A stretch of DNA of 64,000 bases from Streblospio benedicti (Eukaryota; Annelida; Polychaeta; Spionida; Spionidae): positions 30,315,788 through 30,379,787 of the forward strand of contig CM032659.1 of NCBI GenBank assembly GCA_019095985.1. The letters are read 5' to 3'. Positions 1-12,819 of this stretch are shown here, one piece after another; within the stretch, counting starts at the first letter, position 1, and each line of letters begins with the position of its first letter. The notes under the pieces were generated by a model. The model was not told the DNA's origin, ran no database searches, and was given only the letters and a program-made list of their open reading frames with translations. Made by a program: the position numbers and the translations under genes.

Positions 1-59
1 TACTCTGTAGAAACACACTACACTTTAAATATATAAAGGACTTGGTAATAAGATCATAT

Positions 60-1080
60 TGTATTCTGTATTAAAGTGAAACCCAAATCTGGGGGAAAGG
101 GGTGGGAGGGGGTTGGCGTCGCACCGAGTATACCCCCCCATGGGCCTAGTAGCAAGCAAAGTCACTCAACAGGGAAGATTCAGGAAAGGCTATCATTATC
201 CCACAGCAATATAATGCAATCAATATTAATCCATGCACTACAGTAAATTGGTATGTCAGTAGCCTATCTCCAGTGTGGCAGCAGATGAACAGATCTAAGC
301 TGATAAACAGCAGCATGGAAAGACTTGATATACATGTATGGATACTTGTGATTTATTAGAATTATGAACTCTAGATGTATTTTTGATACTGGTTAAATCT
401 TATATAAAATCTCTTTTTTTGTCTGCTTATCTCCAGCTGTGAAAGTGCAGTGATGCAATGCAAATTATTGATCGGATTTTGTGATTTGTTTTCCCCTATT
501 AATTTCATGGTGTCGTTTTGTCTGAATAGATACTGATAAATTTTTATGTATTTATTATGGTGTGTTTCATGTATTTATAGTTCATGTGGGCCACGGTTTC
601 ATTTTAGCTAATTTGTCATTTTGTCCTGAATAGGCATAGCAAATGGTGACAACTTCAAAACTGTGAAATTTGAGAAATTGTGATGTTCAAAATAATTTTG
701 AGAAATATCCTTTACACAGCTCTAATTCTATGATTTTATTAATAACTTTGTGTATGGCTTGCAGATAAATTATACAAAAACAATAAAGAACACATAATCT
801 AAAGATTGGGAATGCTCTATACTAGCTATTATATAAATATACATGTCTTTGAAAGAAAAATTGGTAACTTGGTAGCCATTAATATCGCGTAAATATATTG
901 AATGACAACTTGGTTTTTCACTATTACTATTTAGCCAAGGTTATTTGAGTAAAAGTTTTGAAGAATTATATTTTTAAAACTTCTACTTGAAATAATGACA
1001 TTGTCAACTCATATAAAACTAATCAAGCTAAAACTTCCTAAACTTTTAAAATACCTCATTTTGATAATAAGAGACTTGAG
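60..1080. repeat. Diverged dispersed repeat, similar to 29540-30440
   Basis: Shared phrases include TAGTAGCAAGCAAA, ATTCAGGAAA, ACTTCTA and AATACCTCATTTT (AATAACCTCATTTT in the other copy), in the same order at both places. Homology is patchy and old. No gene is seen in 1-2667 apart from repeats. Confidence 0.4.
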
Positions 1081-1738
1081 AATTTGACAGGCTTGCATTT
1101 TGCAGAAATGATTGAACACACTTATGTTTGTGAGGAAGGTTAAGTGAGTGAGTGGGTTGGTTCAGTAACTGTATTTATGCCATCATGAATAATCATTAAT
1201 AATGCCCACGCACAGTGCAAGGTTTATTGAAGGAACACACAATTATTTAGTGAGAAAGGACAGTGCATTGATTGTAAAAAAGAAGTTACAGAACTGTACT
1301 TGCATACATAATATTATATTGATAGATTGCCCTTTCGAAACTCGACTTTTTTATATTCAAGGTCTGCTTGACACATACATATACCAATTAGGAGATCCAG
1401 GTTTTTTTTGAAAATGAGGTGCACTTAAGGGATTTCTTTGTACGCGCAATCAATGGCGGAAGTGTAAAAAACCCTATGAAAATGAGGTATTTTGGTGGGA
1501 AAAGGGGTGGGGGTGCCGCCTGCTCCCCCTGGATCTGCCTATGATAAATATAGGTCAATGACCTGAAAATATATGTGGTCTATCAGAAAATGAAGTTATA
1601 TAGGTTATCTTGCTACAAATCAGACCGTAAGAACTCTTTGAATTCTGACAACCGTGAACGCTTGCATTAAATTTGCATGAGCATGACTATTACTTGATTG
1701 GAGTAGGTATGTCATATTAATAAGTATAACAAAGGTTA

Positions 1739-2173
1739 GGGATCATTCACAAATGATGTCATCTGGCATGGGGGGGGGGGGTAGCAAAAGATGACGAAAG
1801 GTGACAGGGGGCAGGGGGGGCGGTCTAGCACTTGGATGATGTCACCTTTTGAAAAAAGTTCTAGTTATTTAACAGTATTTGAACTTACTTTCTGACATGT
1901 TAAGTGAGTTTTGTGCTATCTACAACATTGCCTTGTTCGCTTTATGTCCTCAATACATTTGTAAAATTATGTCTAAATTATGGACATTTATATATTCAAA
2001 TGTATTTATATTATCGCAATGTTATCGCAAAACCTTGTCGCATGGGGTAGGGGGATGAGGCAAAGATGACGTCACTTAACAGGTGGGGTGCTGCAAAGAT
2101 GACGAAAGGTGACAAGGGGGGGGGGGGGCAAAAAAAGGCCAAAAATCAGGTGACGTCATTTGTGAACGATCCC
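1739..2173. mobile_element. MITE with GGGATCATTCACAAATGATG inverted ends
   Basis: The first 23 bp (GGGATCATTCACAAATGATG, then TCA) are repeated inverted at 2151-2173 with two differences. The interior holds two similar G-rich stretches with GATGACGAAAGGTGACA. About 435 bp, no ORF. Confidence 0.7.
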
Positions 2174-2667
2174 ATAGCCCATGGAATGCAATTGAAATGG
2201 TAATTAGAGACTTTTTTATCCATAACTTTTTACATCAATATTTTTTTCAGTTTTTAGCAATAAGATAAAGAAAAAATATGTTTATAGAACTGGGAAATGT
2301 CCATTAAGATTAGAAAAAATACTTTAAAGAATTGCAGTATACTATCATCCACACGTACGTGCATTGTATGATAGCGATTTGGGTATTATCTTGATATTGA
2401 TTCATGAAATGCATTTAGAAAATATTACCCTAATGGGAATTATGAAAAGCACCAATATTCAACAAAGCAGCTTTTGGGGTTTCTGTAGTTTACTAAAAAC
2501 CGTTTCAGAATTTTGCCATCATTGGTATATATAATAAAACAAATAGGGCTATATCAAATAATTTGGGCAAATTGAAACAGCCTATAGTGAGAACTGGTTA
2601 GGCAACACTTGTTTAAGACATATTAAAGCATAAGGTCTCATAATAATGTCCTTTCTTCTATCTCTAG

Positions 2668-2929
2668 GAGCTGTTTGAGCCTGTCGACTTCCCGGCCGTG
2701 TCTTTCTGTAACCTCAACAACATCATGGCGTCCAAGCTGGAGCTGGGCGGCCCTGACCTCGTCAACGTGCTCTTTGACATTGAGAATGACCAATACGCGG
2801 CGGCGACCGGTCAGTCCGTGGCAGCGGTCAGAGAGAGGCGGGCGACCAAGAAGAGTGAGAGCCAAATCTCCAATGTGAGCATTTGTGCTGAAGGCAATTG
2901 CGGCCGTGGCCACTCTAGAGTAAAGAGAG
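2668..2929 (+). CDS. Paralogous DEG/ENaC exon 3 (partial gene)
   Basis: Acceptor CTAG precedes ELFEPVDFPAVSFCNLNN. Length is 262 nt and phase 0 to 1, exactly as in the minus-strand gene. The first 50 or so codons encode the same protein, with only synonymous changes that I could see. The tail diverges (SESQISNVSICAEGN) but ends again in a furin-type RVKR before donor GTAAGT. No TM1 exon is visible upstream in the window, so this is part of an incomplete second gene. Confidence 0.8.
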
Positions 2930-2970
2930 GTAAGTGGTAACTTACAGAAAAATAGTTGTTGTTATTCTTG

Positions 2971-3088
<118 letters not shown>

Positions 3089-3232
3089 GACGGCTTGTAA
3101 CATTTGTGGAATATTCTTGTTCGTATGAACAACAATATCTTCTCAATTGATACAGGGAATATTACCTAATTACATCATAAAGTAGTTTACTGTACTTTTA
3201 TGTAACTGCATTTTTTTTCGTTTTTTTGGCAG

Positions 3233-3357
3233 ATCATAATTCCTGCGGTAATAATTACATGGAAACAACCAATGGTACCGACCACACGCCGGGCTACCCG
3301 GGTATATACTCAGACAACTGTGTGGTCACGTGGCTCATCCAGGGACCGGCAGGCTAT
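3233..3357 (+). CDS. Paralogous half-CUB exon (partial DEG/ENaC gene)
   Basis: Acceptor GGCAG, then DHNSCGNNYMETTNGTDHTP, GYPGIYSDNCVVTWLIQGPAGY, donor GTAGCG; phase 1 to 0, as in CUB1a and CUB2a. It follows the exon at 2668-2929 in the right phase. No matching second CUB half or EGF exon was found between 3358 and 8277, so the locus is broken, continues elsewhere, or is misassembled. Confidence 0.75.
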
Positions 3358-3540
3358 GTAGCGCATTATTAAATCACTTATACAATAATGATAATCATTT
3401 ATTATCTGATTGTATGACCATGTGACTTTATATAATTGTTAATGATATTTTATTTTTGATAAAATATATAATATTATTTTTGTGGACAGTATGGAATTAT
3501 TCCTTGGAGATTGGACCATACTAGTTCGTTATTTATATCA

Positions 3541-4395
3541 ATACTAGCTGGCCCGTCCCCTATGGAGACTATTTTGTGTATGATGGAACCGAAAATGTGA
3601 AAAACACTGTCAAGATTCATCTGTCTCACTGAAAGAGGATGTTAAGATTACTGCTTGGAGGTTGGTGGAAGGTCAAGTGTTTAGACCTTGAGGCTTGACA
3701 TTGTTGTTGCGAATGCTACGCTGACACCCGTGTATAGCAAATGAAAAATATTTACAATATCATTTTGTGTGTTTATATTTTCGATGGAAAGCCTACCATC
3801 ATGGCCATAAAATATCCTCAACAGGACCCGTAAAACAAATGTTTAGTGGCACCTAACAAATAATTTACCCCTGTACAATACCCGTGGTAGTGTACCCTTG
3901 GATGATAATAGAAAATATTCACGAAATACCTTGTAGAACAACTCACACAGCACTTTGGGGTGTAGTTATATACCGTAAACCAATATTCCTATGATGATAA
4001 TTTGATTACATATCATTGTATGGCCTGTGCATTAGACATAGTGCTCGATTTTACGATAATAATTAAATAAAATGCACAAATTGATGAATTCTTTACACGG
4101 GCGTGTAAAAACACAATGGACAGTGTGAACATTGCATTGGAAACACAATGGCTAAACGTGCGTCAGAAAAACGAATCAGATTTTATACGTACATGAATCA
4201 GTGATTCTAACCCAGTTTTCTCGTCAATGCTGATGAAAGCAAGCACACAAAAAACAAATAAACCTGTACACGCTGATGTCAAATTAAGTGGTATGTTCAA
4301 AAGCGTGAAAGGGCCTGAGGAAAGTGATTGCAGACGAATTTCAAAAAAAACAAAAAATACAAGTGCCACACCCCGTCTCACGTAATTATCTATAG
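3541..4395. repeat. Dispersed repeat, ACTAGCTGGCCCGT to CTATAGAT
   Basis: Starts ATACTAGCTGGCCCGTCCCC and ends AATTATCTATAGAT. Its last 250 bp match 51230-51490 (TTTTCTCGTCAAT, AACAAATAAACC, TGCAGGCGAATTT). It looks like a retroposon-type 3' end; family uncertain. Confidence 0.5.
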
Positions 4396-4959
4396 ATGGA
4401 CCTGTATATCCTAATATGCAATAGCTTTCTTGGGGGCTATTATTAACATCATTATTGTGTAAATAAGAAATATAGACATAATTCTTCAGAACTATGTTCT
4501 TTCCATGTCATCAGGTTGCATGCAATGATTGCGCCGTCATCCCTCACACTATTTGTTAAGATTTCCTGAAATAGTTACTGACCTGACAGCACGTTTCAGT
4601 GTAACTGTTAACAAAAACCTTAATTTGACGCCAGCCCAAACAACGATAAAGAATCTTCAAATCATAGCAATTTTGAATAAATGCATCTTCTTGTTTATGC
4701 TATGATACTGAAGTGTACTACAGGCTTAGTACTGTAGTAACCCTATATAGCTATTTGAGTGTGGAGAGCACTTTCCTCTCTAGAGGAATAATGATGGCAT
4801 CCTACACAGGGTCCTAAAATAAGCTCCGCCTACCTGTGTCCATTTTTTTAACATTCCAAACAGCTCCTGTGTCCCTTTTTGATAACGATGTCCTTACATA
4901 CAATTTTCCATTTACTTTATTTATTTATGCTCTTCTTTTTCTCTCTCTTTTCTACGGCA

Positions 4960-5105
4960 AGCAAGATCCTACCCACAATATTGACATAGCTGAAGACAAT
5001 ATGCTTCCAGTTGACTATATCAAGTGGCCCTGACAGCACTCGAACTCACGACCCCGAGGTTGTGAGACCTGGTGCCATCGACTCCATTATTGGTTACTTA
5101 GGAAT
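4960..5105 (-). repeat. tRNA-derived SINE-like head
   Basis: The minus strand carries GGGGTCGTGAGTTCGAGTGC, a B-box-like motif, preceded by GGCACCAGGTCTCACAACC. It looks like a decayed tRNA-derived repeat. Confidence 0.35.
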
Positions 5106-5329
5106 TGGACATGCCACCAGCGTTTCCTAGCATATAAATCTTTATTAACAAATTCCTCTGGAGCTTGCGTAAATGTTCTTGGTTTCATGGTTATCAAGTG
5201 TTTTGGTGTCATTGGTTCTAATTCGTCGAGTACTGTGGTAGTTAAAGGTCTGCTATTCACTGTAACTATGCACTCTTAATAAGAAAATTCTCAACGATGA
5301 GCGATTCAATTTGATTTGCTTATGTAATA

Positions 5330-6135
5330 ACCTATGTTGTTTCTTCACGATATTATGTTGGTTTTTTCTTTACCCACTATGAGCTTAGAGCTTACTACTT
5401 TTTCCACATTTTTACCTACGCTGAAATGAATCTCATTGTCTTATTTTTACTGCTAGAGCATTCATATTTTCGCACAAACCACCCAATGGTGTATCGTTTG
5501 TTTATGTATCAACATTTGATAATCCTAATATTGACACTATTTTTTTGTCCTTCAACTTTACGAAAGTCTGAATTTTAGGCATATGTCAAAATACATCATA
5601 GTTTGACCTTGAATGACCTTGGACTTCATCCATCGACATTGAACTTGATTTTATGATATAGGTGATATTCTAAACTTCATTGTGAGTGGTCATATGATGA
5701 CATGTGTTGTTTCCTTATGATTCTACATCACTTTACATTTCGCCCCCTGTTTGTCTTTAGATGTACTAATTTTCCACATTTGACCTGTTTTGGAATGGAC
5801 CTCATTGGCTTACTTTTTACAGCTGGAGCATTCATATTTTCCCAAAAACTGTCTAATGTTGTATGGTTTGTATGTTTACCAGCACTTAAATAATCTTAAT
5901 ATTGACACTATTTTAATAGCCCTTCGACTTTTATGAAGGTCTGAATTTTAGGCATACGTCAAAAACATAGTTTACAAAATCATAGTTTTGACCTTGAATG
6001 ACCTTGACCTTCATCCATCGACATTGAACTTGATTTTATGTTATAGGTGATATTCTAAGCTTTAATTTGAGTGCTCATATGATGACATATGTTGTTTCTT
6101 CATGATTCTACATCATTTTTCATTTCCCCTACCCC
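5330..6135 (+). repeat. Tandem repeat, unit about 365 bp, about 2 copies
   Basis: TGACCTTGAATGACCTTGGA, ATCCATCGACATTGAACTTG and CATATGATGACATGTGTTG recur in the same order about 365 bp apart, and a partial third copy precedes them. No coding content. Confidence 0.7.
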
Positions 6136-6359
6136 TAGTTTTTTTAGTGATTTCACAATGGTGCAGTTCTAACAAAACCGCAAATATCTCCCTTGCTGCC
6201 GGGTTTGGAAATGTCTACCCTCGCTAAAATTGTGTCCCATGTGGTCCTCTATGAAAATTAAGTGAGTAATTTTGTGGCCCTTTTATGGATGCAAACAGCC
6301 CTTGGCCACTGGAGTAAGATTTCATGAGCTTTACAGGACCTTTTAGTGCTAAAAACACA

Positions 6360-8211
6360 TTAATGCATTAAGAAAAGCGTCAGACGTCATATCATCAAGC
6401 ATTTCAATATTTATTGCACTAAGATGAGAGGCAAGTAAATAGGAGCCCATACTTTTTCAGTTCCTTGCATCCTTCCTTTATAGTAAAAGGACCAAAACAG
6501 TCCATGCCACAATGTACATGTCTTACAAAAACAATTACATGATGACAGTCAATAATCAGGCAATGGTATTGGAATCTAGCTACACTATTTTACTGTTATT
6601 TTATCTTACAGACTCTGCTGGATTGGTGTAATGGTCCTGTGTTCCATCTTGTGTCCTGCATGCATTGACGAGTATGCATTTGGGGTAAATGTGCTTTTCA
6701 CTAGCGTTGATTTGCACTGAAATGTTCATGAATCTTTTGAAAGAAAACTCTAATGCCTAGAAAATTTTGCATTGATCGTCTTTCATATCATTTTCATTAT
6801 TTTTCACAACACTAATTGATGGTGTAGGAATTGTATTTGGGTCTTCCCAACATGGAAAAGGTAAGTGATCTCTATTTCTTTCAGTCACCTTGTATTGGGT
6901 ACACATGTTTTCAAACATATACACGGTTTCAGATTTTGATTTCCTTGACTCCATCAAGATGTTTGTTTCTGGACTGCCACTGGAAAGTTTTCAAGATCTG
7001 GACCACTGATGAGGGTATCATTTAGCAATGCTGCGTTAAATTCCATTTCTGTTTTAAAACTATCTGGAATTTCTAAGGTTGCTGCTCTAGTGGGAGTTTG
7101 TTGACTATGTTCATATTCAGACCTCTTACTTGAAGGTTCTTAATTTCATTGCTTGTCGTGATCATATTTCCTAATGTGGGCTTGTCAACATTAAGCCTCA
7201 GTTGCATATCATCCACAACTGATTTATCAATGAGCCCATCCTCTGTAATATTGTTAAACTCTGTTTTGAAGTCAGTATTTGCTAGTATATTCATTTTGAA
7301 GATACGAATATTAGGTACAGGAATATGTGCCATCTCCTTAGATGCTGTTATGTCCCTTCATTAGCAATGAGTCATTTGCTCGAGGATCAATAGAATTGTT
7401 TAGGGTGATGGATGGATATTCATATTCAACGTCTTCATATTCTTTTTACACTCTAAGACTTTGATTCTTGCTTTTAGATACTCTATCTTGTTCCTTTCTG
7501 CATCTTCTGTAGCCAATGGTGTTCCTTTTTAATGGCTCACCAATTTAGAGATCCTTGTTCCCTTGCCATTAACTCCGGTTTGACTGTAAAGTGCTCAGAT
7601 CCTGCTGGGCTTTTTACTTGGACACTTGTGATATTATGGAAACGTACAGAGATTTGACATTTCATTTGATGGCACTGGCGTAAAGGAAACTTTTTTCTTC
7701 ATTGCTTATGTCATCTCTGATAAGCAATGTCTGAAGTACTTGGTTTTGTTTTTCAGATATATTAGTCGCTGCATCCTCTTATGATCTTTATTTGCACAAT
7801 AAGTGTCCCTGAATCTTTAATGTTCTCGTATGCTTCTGTAAATCCTTTGAAAAGTCATGTAAGTTCTGACTGGTGGTGAAGATTTTGTTATATGTCAAGA
7901 GGATATTTGGTGGCAACATAGGAGGCCTTAGTGGCAGTTTTTGTTTTCAAATGTCTATGATCAAATATATGAATTTTCGTTTCTTCAGCACCAACCAGAA
8001 GTTGTTCGCCCGCCTCTGTTGGTTTTCCTACTGTTGAGCACTTATGACTTGTCTCTGTTGCATTTTGTAAATTTTCTTGTTGCATCTTCGTAATCATCGC
8101 TTCTTTCTCAGCAAGTAGATTTCTCATTGCTGAATTTTCTTCTTGGTCCATTGCTTCTGTTAGGTGCTGACATTCATCTGGTAGCTTTAGTTCTTGATGT
8201 AGATTGAACAT
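6360..8211 (-). mobile_element. BEL/Pao LTR retrotransposon fossil (pol relic)
   Basis: Around 6360-6560 the minus strand carries the integrase-core phrase GMDCFGPF followed by YGLLFTC, typical of BEL/Pao elements. Coding-like, coiled-coil-rich pieces upstream to 8211 may belong to the same polyprotein. The element is broken and incomplete, with many breaks and no LTRs recognised. It looks old. Confidence 0.5.
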
Positions 8212-8277
8212 GTGCTTAGAGAAATTGTGTTGACTGTAACGCCCCCCCCAAATATTTGGGAAAAGATTTTATTGAAA

Positions 8278-8377
8278 NNNNNNNNNNNNNNNNNNNNNNN
8301 NNNNNNNNNNNNNNNNNNNNNNNNNNNNNNNNNNNNNNNNNNNNNNNNNNNNNNNNNNNNNNNNNNNNNNNNNNNNN
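8278..8377. other. Assembly gap (100 N)
   Basis: Exactly 100 N, a conventional scaffold gap of unknown size. It separates the plus-strand channel exons at the left from the minus-strand exon at 8865, so the orientation of the first 8.3 kb is not secured by the sequence. Confidence 0.98.
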
Positions 8378-8823
8378 CTGTACTTTTGTCACTGCATGCA
8401 GAAAACGCCGTAGACGCCTTGCAGACCTTTTGCAGCTTAACACGCCCGCAAAGGTGGAAACATTGTTTCGCTTATGGTTTGTCTTGGATTTTATAACATT
8501 TGTGATATTATTTTGAGAGAAGTAATAGTTTTATTTATTTCAAATGTAAGTTATTTATATAGTTGCGAGTGTGTTATTGACCCAGCTGCCTGTTTTCACT
8601 CGTGATTGAACTTTGCATTAGCAAAAAAACAACAAAAACAAACAAACAAACAAACAAAAAGAGTAAAGGTGGTAGGGCTTACTGGTAAGATGAATTCTAT
8701 TGTGATATTGTGTAAAAGATGATTAGTGACTTCCCGCAGTTTGAAATGAATGTTGACAGAGCCGTGCAAATAACAAATATAGTGAAAATTTGGTAAGGAT
8801 TTGAAAACTGTTGCCTGACTCAC

Positions 8824-8865
8824 CTTGTTCCAACGGCCGCTCACTTTCTTCCTAACGTCTCCCAT
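8824..8865 (-). CDS. Paralogous DEG/ENaC exon 1 (partial gene)
   Basis: Fourteen codons, MGDVRKKVSGRWNK, ending at donor GTGAGT in phase 0. It matches the first exon at 45890-45837 in length class, ending (RWNK) and phase. It points left on the minus strand toward the sequence gap, opposite to the plus-strand exons at 2668 and 3233 that would otherwise be its continuation. Confidence 0.6.
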
Positions 8866-10075
8866 TTCTTAATCCTTAAAAGCCGTTTAACACTAATGTC
8901 ATGTAGTAAGCAGTGGCCACTGAGGCATTGTATTGTGCATACATAGAGTAGTAGATCCTCTTAATCAATATCGCTTTATCAGGGTCCTGTACATCATGCC
9001 TAAAAATAGCACATCAGGCACGTAAAATTGTGTACCTAGAGATGCTATGTATGTCACAAAGAATTCCAGGTCTGAATACGATTTCATCTTGTGGACACAA
9101 GTTGTACACTAACATGTGATCAGTACATCCACAATGGACTCGAGAAGGAAACAAATGTGCCAAAACTGTGGGTCTGAGTGTTCACGGTTACACTGGGAGA
9201 CACCTCTTTTAGTTTATATGCCCATATTCTCAGTGATGTTGTCTTCTTTGGATTCTTGTTCACAATGTCCATGCGTGGATGAAGCAAATTATATTCACAT
9301 ACTACCAATTAAAAAGTGTTTGTATTGTCTGTAACAATTTGTGTGACTGGTTCAAATATATATTTTACCATTTACCTTCACGGACTATCCTAAAAAGCAG
9401 TTTGTTGTACAAAATAAAACAAATAACAGTTATATCATTTTATGAGAAGAAACATTACATAGGCTGTGTGTATCCACAACATGGGAAAGGCGCTCACTGC
9501 ATACATGAGAAGTGACACTGAGCGTTATCTGTGTGTAATCCCATTACCGTGACATTATCAGATCTACGAATTAGTGGTTTGATATTGATGGTAAAGATAC
9601 CGACCATCATCCTATGCTCATTACATCGTAAAGACATGGCAAGCTGAAACCGCTAGGTCGCTGTTTTCATGCATAATTTATTTTGGGGCACAATCATGAC
9701 AATGCGGGGAATTATTATTGTTGATAATGGATTCGATTACTACTTTTTCTAAGTGCATTATTGTTCATATTATATAGCTGTTCGAAAATAATGTGATTTT
9801 CCAGATAATGTATATGTTTTGATATGACAATGAGAGGATATTATTGACGGCATTTTTGTATTTGTTACAATTGAGAATATAGCATGATATTACAACAAAC
9901 ATAAGTAAATTGACAAAAATAGTCATAATATTATTTGTATGGTCTGACGTCTGTAAAATAACCGGGATGATGTGAGCCCTCAATATCATAATTACATAAA
10001 TACATAATATTAAAGATATGTTTAATCAAATTTTAACTCAACTAGTTGAAAAATACTTACTAATATAACTTACTA

Positions 10076-10441
10076 TAACGTTTAACAACCTGTTTGGTTG
10101 TTTCTCTGGAGCAGAATAGAAAGCTCTACTGCTGGGGTTGTGGCCGGAACTTTGGTCCAAATGTAATTGGGACTTATTGGGTTCACTGCTCGAACCTTTT
10201 CTGACTCATCTCTTTTCCATAATGTCAGAATCTTTGTGGTATTCTCTCAGCCTGCCTTTCTCTCCTACATAGCACCGTTTGCAAGACTTGCCTGGAATTT
10301 GGTAAACACATTCTGCCGTACCTAGAGGTTATAATTTCAGTCACATGTGGACCAAAGTTCTGGCCACAACACCAGCTCGTGGTCAGCGGTAGACGCTTCC
10401 ATTCTGCTGTGAAGTAACAACCTGACAGGCTGTGAAACGTT
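10076..10441. mobile_element. Foldback/MITE with about 80-bp inverted repeats
   Basis: The left arm holds AGCAGAATAGAAAGC and GGTTGTGGCCGGAACTTTGG. The right arm is its reverse complement with changes. The ends read TAACGTTT and AAACGTTA. It has no coding content. Confidence 0.65.
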
Positions 10442-11099
10442 AGCAAGTATGTTTCTATTCTACTTGTTGAGTAAAGAATAAGTGATATACAATTTGAATT
10501 TTATACTCTCAAGTGAATGAATCTGTATCAAGAACAAACACATAATGTTAAGCGATGGCACATATATCCACAAATGTTATTGTCATATTATGGTTATGAA
10601 CTCTTATTACCCTAAGAGATGGCTGGGATGTGGGGGAGAGGGGACATGGTGTGCCCCATACCTTGAAAAGGATACCAGTTTGAGTATAATTGTTTTTCTT
10701 AATGATAACTATTGCTTAAAACTCAAAGGCAACTGCATCAGTTGCTAAGATTATCAAAGACAGTTGATGCAGTTGGCTTTGTTAATGTTTTTGTATAATT
10801 TCTAATAGCCCGATGTCGCCCAATTCAACTCTAGTAAGGACAAGTATGGGACCATGGTGACCGAAGTGACCTTTTTAATGTGAATTCTATAAAGTTTATT
10901 GATGAAGTATGGACAATAAGAAATGATATTTTTGAAACTAATGTCTTGTAAATAAACTAGTTTTATTTTAATATATTTTATGTGATGCCCATAATAGACT
11001 TTTTTTTATATAAATTAAAGGTCAAGATTTCATCAAAATTCGTAATCGGCAAGATATCTATGTATGGTAATTAGCCATGAAATGGGAGTATAATGAAAT

Positions 11100-12180
11100 G
11101 TTTAAGGGCTGAGTCATTATGTAGGGTGTGGTGGGTCAGAAGTTTTTTTTAGACAGCGGGGTTATGAACTTCTGACCCCCTAAGGGTTCGCAAATCTAAC
11201 ATACGAACCCCCTGCCACAGGTTTGCAAATCTAACATATGACACCCCCAATGAGTTCGCAAATCTAACATATGACCCCCCACCAATTCAAAGAATGCCTG
11301 AAATGTGAATTTACGACACCCGCCCCCTCACTTGTATATTCGTGACAGACCAAAACTAAATACCCCCCAACCATCAACACATAATTCTCAAAAATGTATT
11401 TTTATGTCCGGGTAGCTATATAATGATGTGAACTTTATAAAATAAATAATGGAGGAAGATGAGGAAATCCAGATTAAATGCACATAAGAAAATTTATGAA
11501 GCTAATAGAAAGTGTGATGCTGGATGATTGTGACAGCTCGTTGGAGGGTGATGGCATGGGCGCCACATTTTTTAAAGAAAAAGTTTATTTTGGAAATACT
11601 ATAAGAGTCCATGTACTGTAGCTAGCTCCTGGGTCAGACGTAGCATTTTGAAAGAGATGCAAGGGCTTCTTAATCAACCGAGGATTTTGATCAGAAAATT
11701 GTCATTATTTTCTTGCATATGGTAAGCACCTGTACATGCTACATGCCAATACAGGGACATGGAGGTATCTTCTTCCACAAATGAAATGGTGCTGCCTGAG
11801 AGGTTCATTATTTCCCAAAGAAAGCTGTGCTGACAACGTCCATGAATATGGAATATTTCATATGCAATCTGAAGTTGCTCCCCAACCACAGGAAAATTAG
11901 AAAAAATAGACCTCAAGTTTTTTGATAGAATATTTCAGTTGTTTCCACAGACAGCCATGTCCAATGTTCTGGAGACTTGTTGCCACAAGGATCGTTCCAA
12001 ATGTTTCACCAGCAATCCCCCACCTCCAAAACGTCTATAAATCAGAACATTTGACCCTCCCAATTTTTCTAATTCAAACTTTTGACCCCCTCGAAACATG
12101 CGTTTTCAAACGTCTGACCCATATGAACCCCCCACCCACCAGTCTTTTCCCACCCCACCACCCATGCTTTAAATAGTGAC
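11100..12180. repeat. Low-complexity CAAATCTAACATATGACCCC repeat region
   Basis: TCGCAAATCTAACATATGAC recurs three times at 11190-11280. Related C-rich text at 12000-12150 (TTTGACCCCCTCG, TCTGACCC) looks like the far end of the same element. No gene is supported between 8866 and 14101 beyond repeats. Confidence 0.4.
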
Positions 12181-12186
12181 TCTGCC

Positions 12187-12238
<52 letters not shown>

Positions 12239-12258
12239 CAACAGCAGCGGCAGCAGGA
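12187..12258 (+). repeat. (CAG)n repeat
   Basis: CAG units with some CAA interruptions; not in a recognisable exon. Confidence 0.9.
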
Positions 12259-12819
12259 GCAGCAACACAGAAGTAACGGCATTAATAAGACCAGAATATA
12301 GCAGACTTATATATAATGAACATCCTTGTCAGAAGATTATTAAACATATTTCTTAAGTGTGCATTCCTGTCTAATGTAAAATAAGCATGCGGTGAGACAG
12401 TGTCAATAACTACTTAAAATTTGTTGAGTAAGGTTCATAACATATTGGAAACCATGTACCATTTTGAGTTCTTTCTTTATAAAATATGCCTAGATTCCAA
12501 AATTAAAACCATATAATTATTAAATATATCTAAAAATCATTCATTAAACTGTTTTCAACTATTGTTCTCGTCAGAATACAATAAAAACAAAAAACAAAAA
12601 TAAGAACATAAGTACTTAAAAGACACCCAACAGTTAACACATCTTAGCAAGGGGATTTTATATTTTGCAGTATGTGACAGAATAGCAATAGAGATAAACA
12701 ATACTAAGAACAATAAATCGACAAATAATGAAAGAAGAAAAATAAAAATAAGAATACACAGGTGAAACAGCCAGATCTCATAATAATACTGATAAGAATA
12801 TGCTAAAGACATTATAGTA

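Noticed and set aside
3560-3630. YFVYDGTENVKN read as a second CUB half
   Set aside because: It resembles DYLRVYDGQN but lies inside a dispersed repeat, lacks an acceptor in phase and stops quickly; probably chance.
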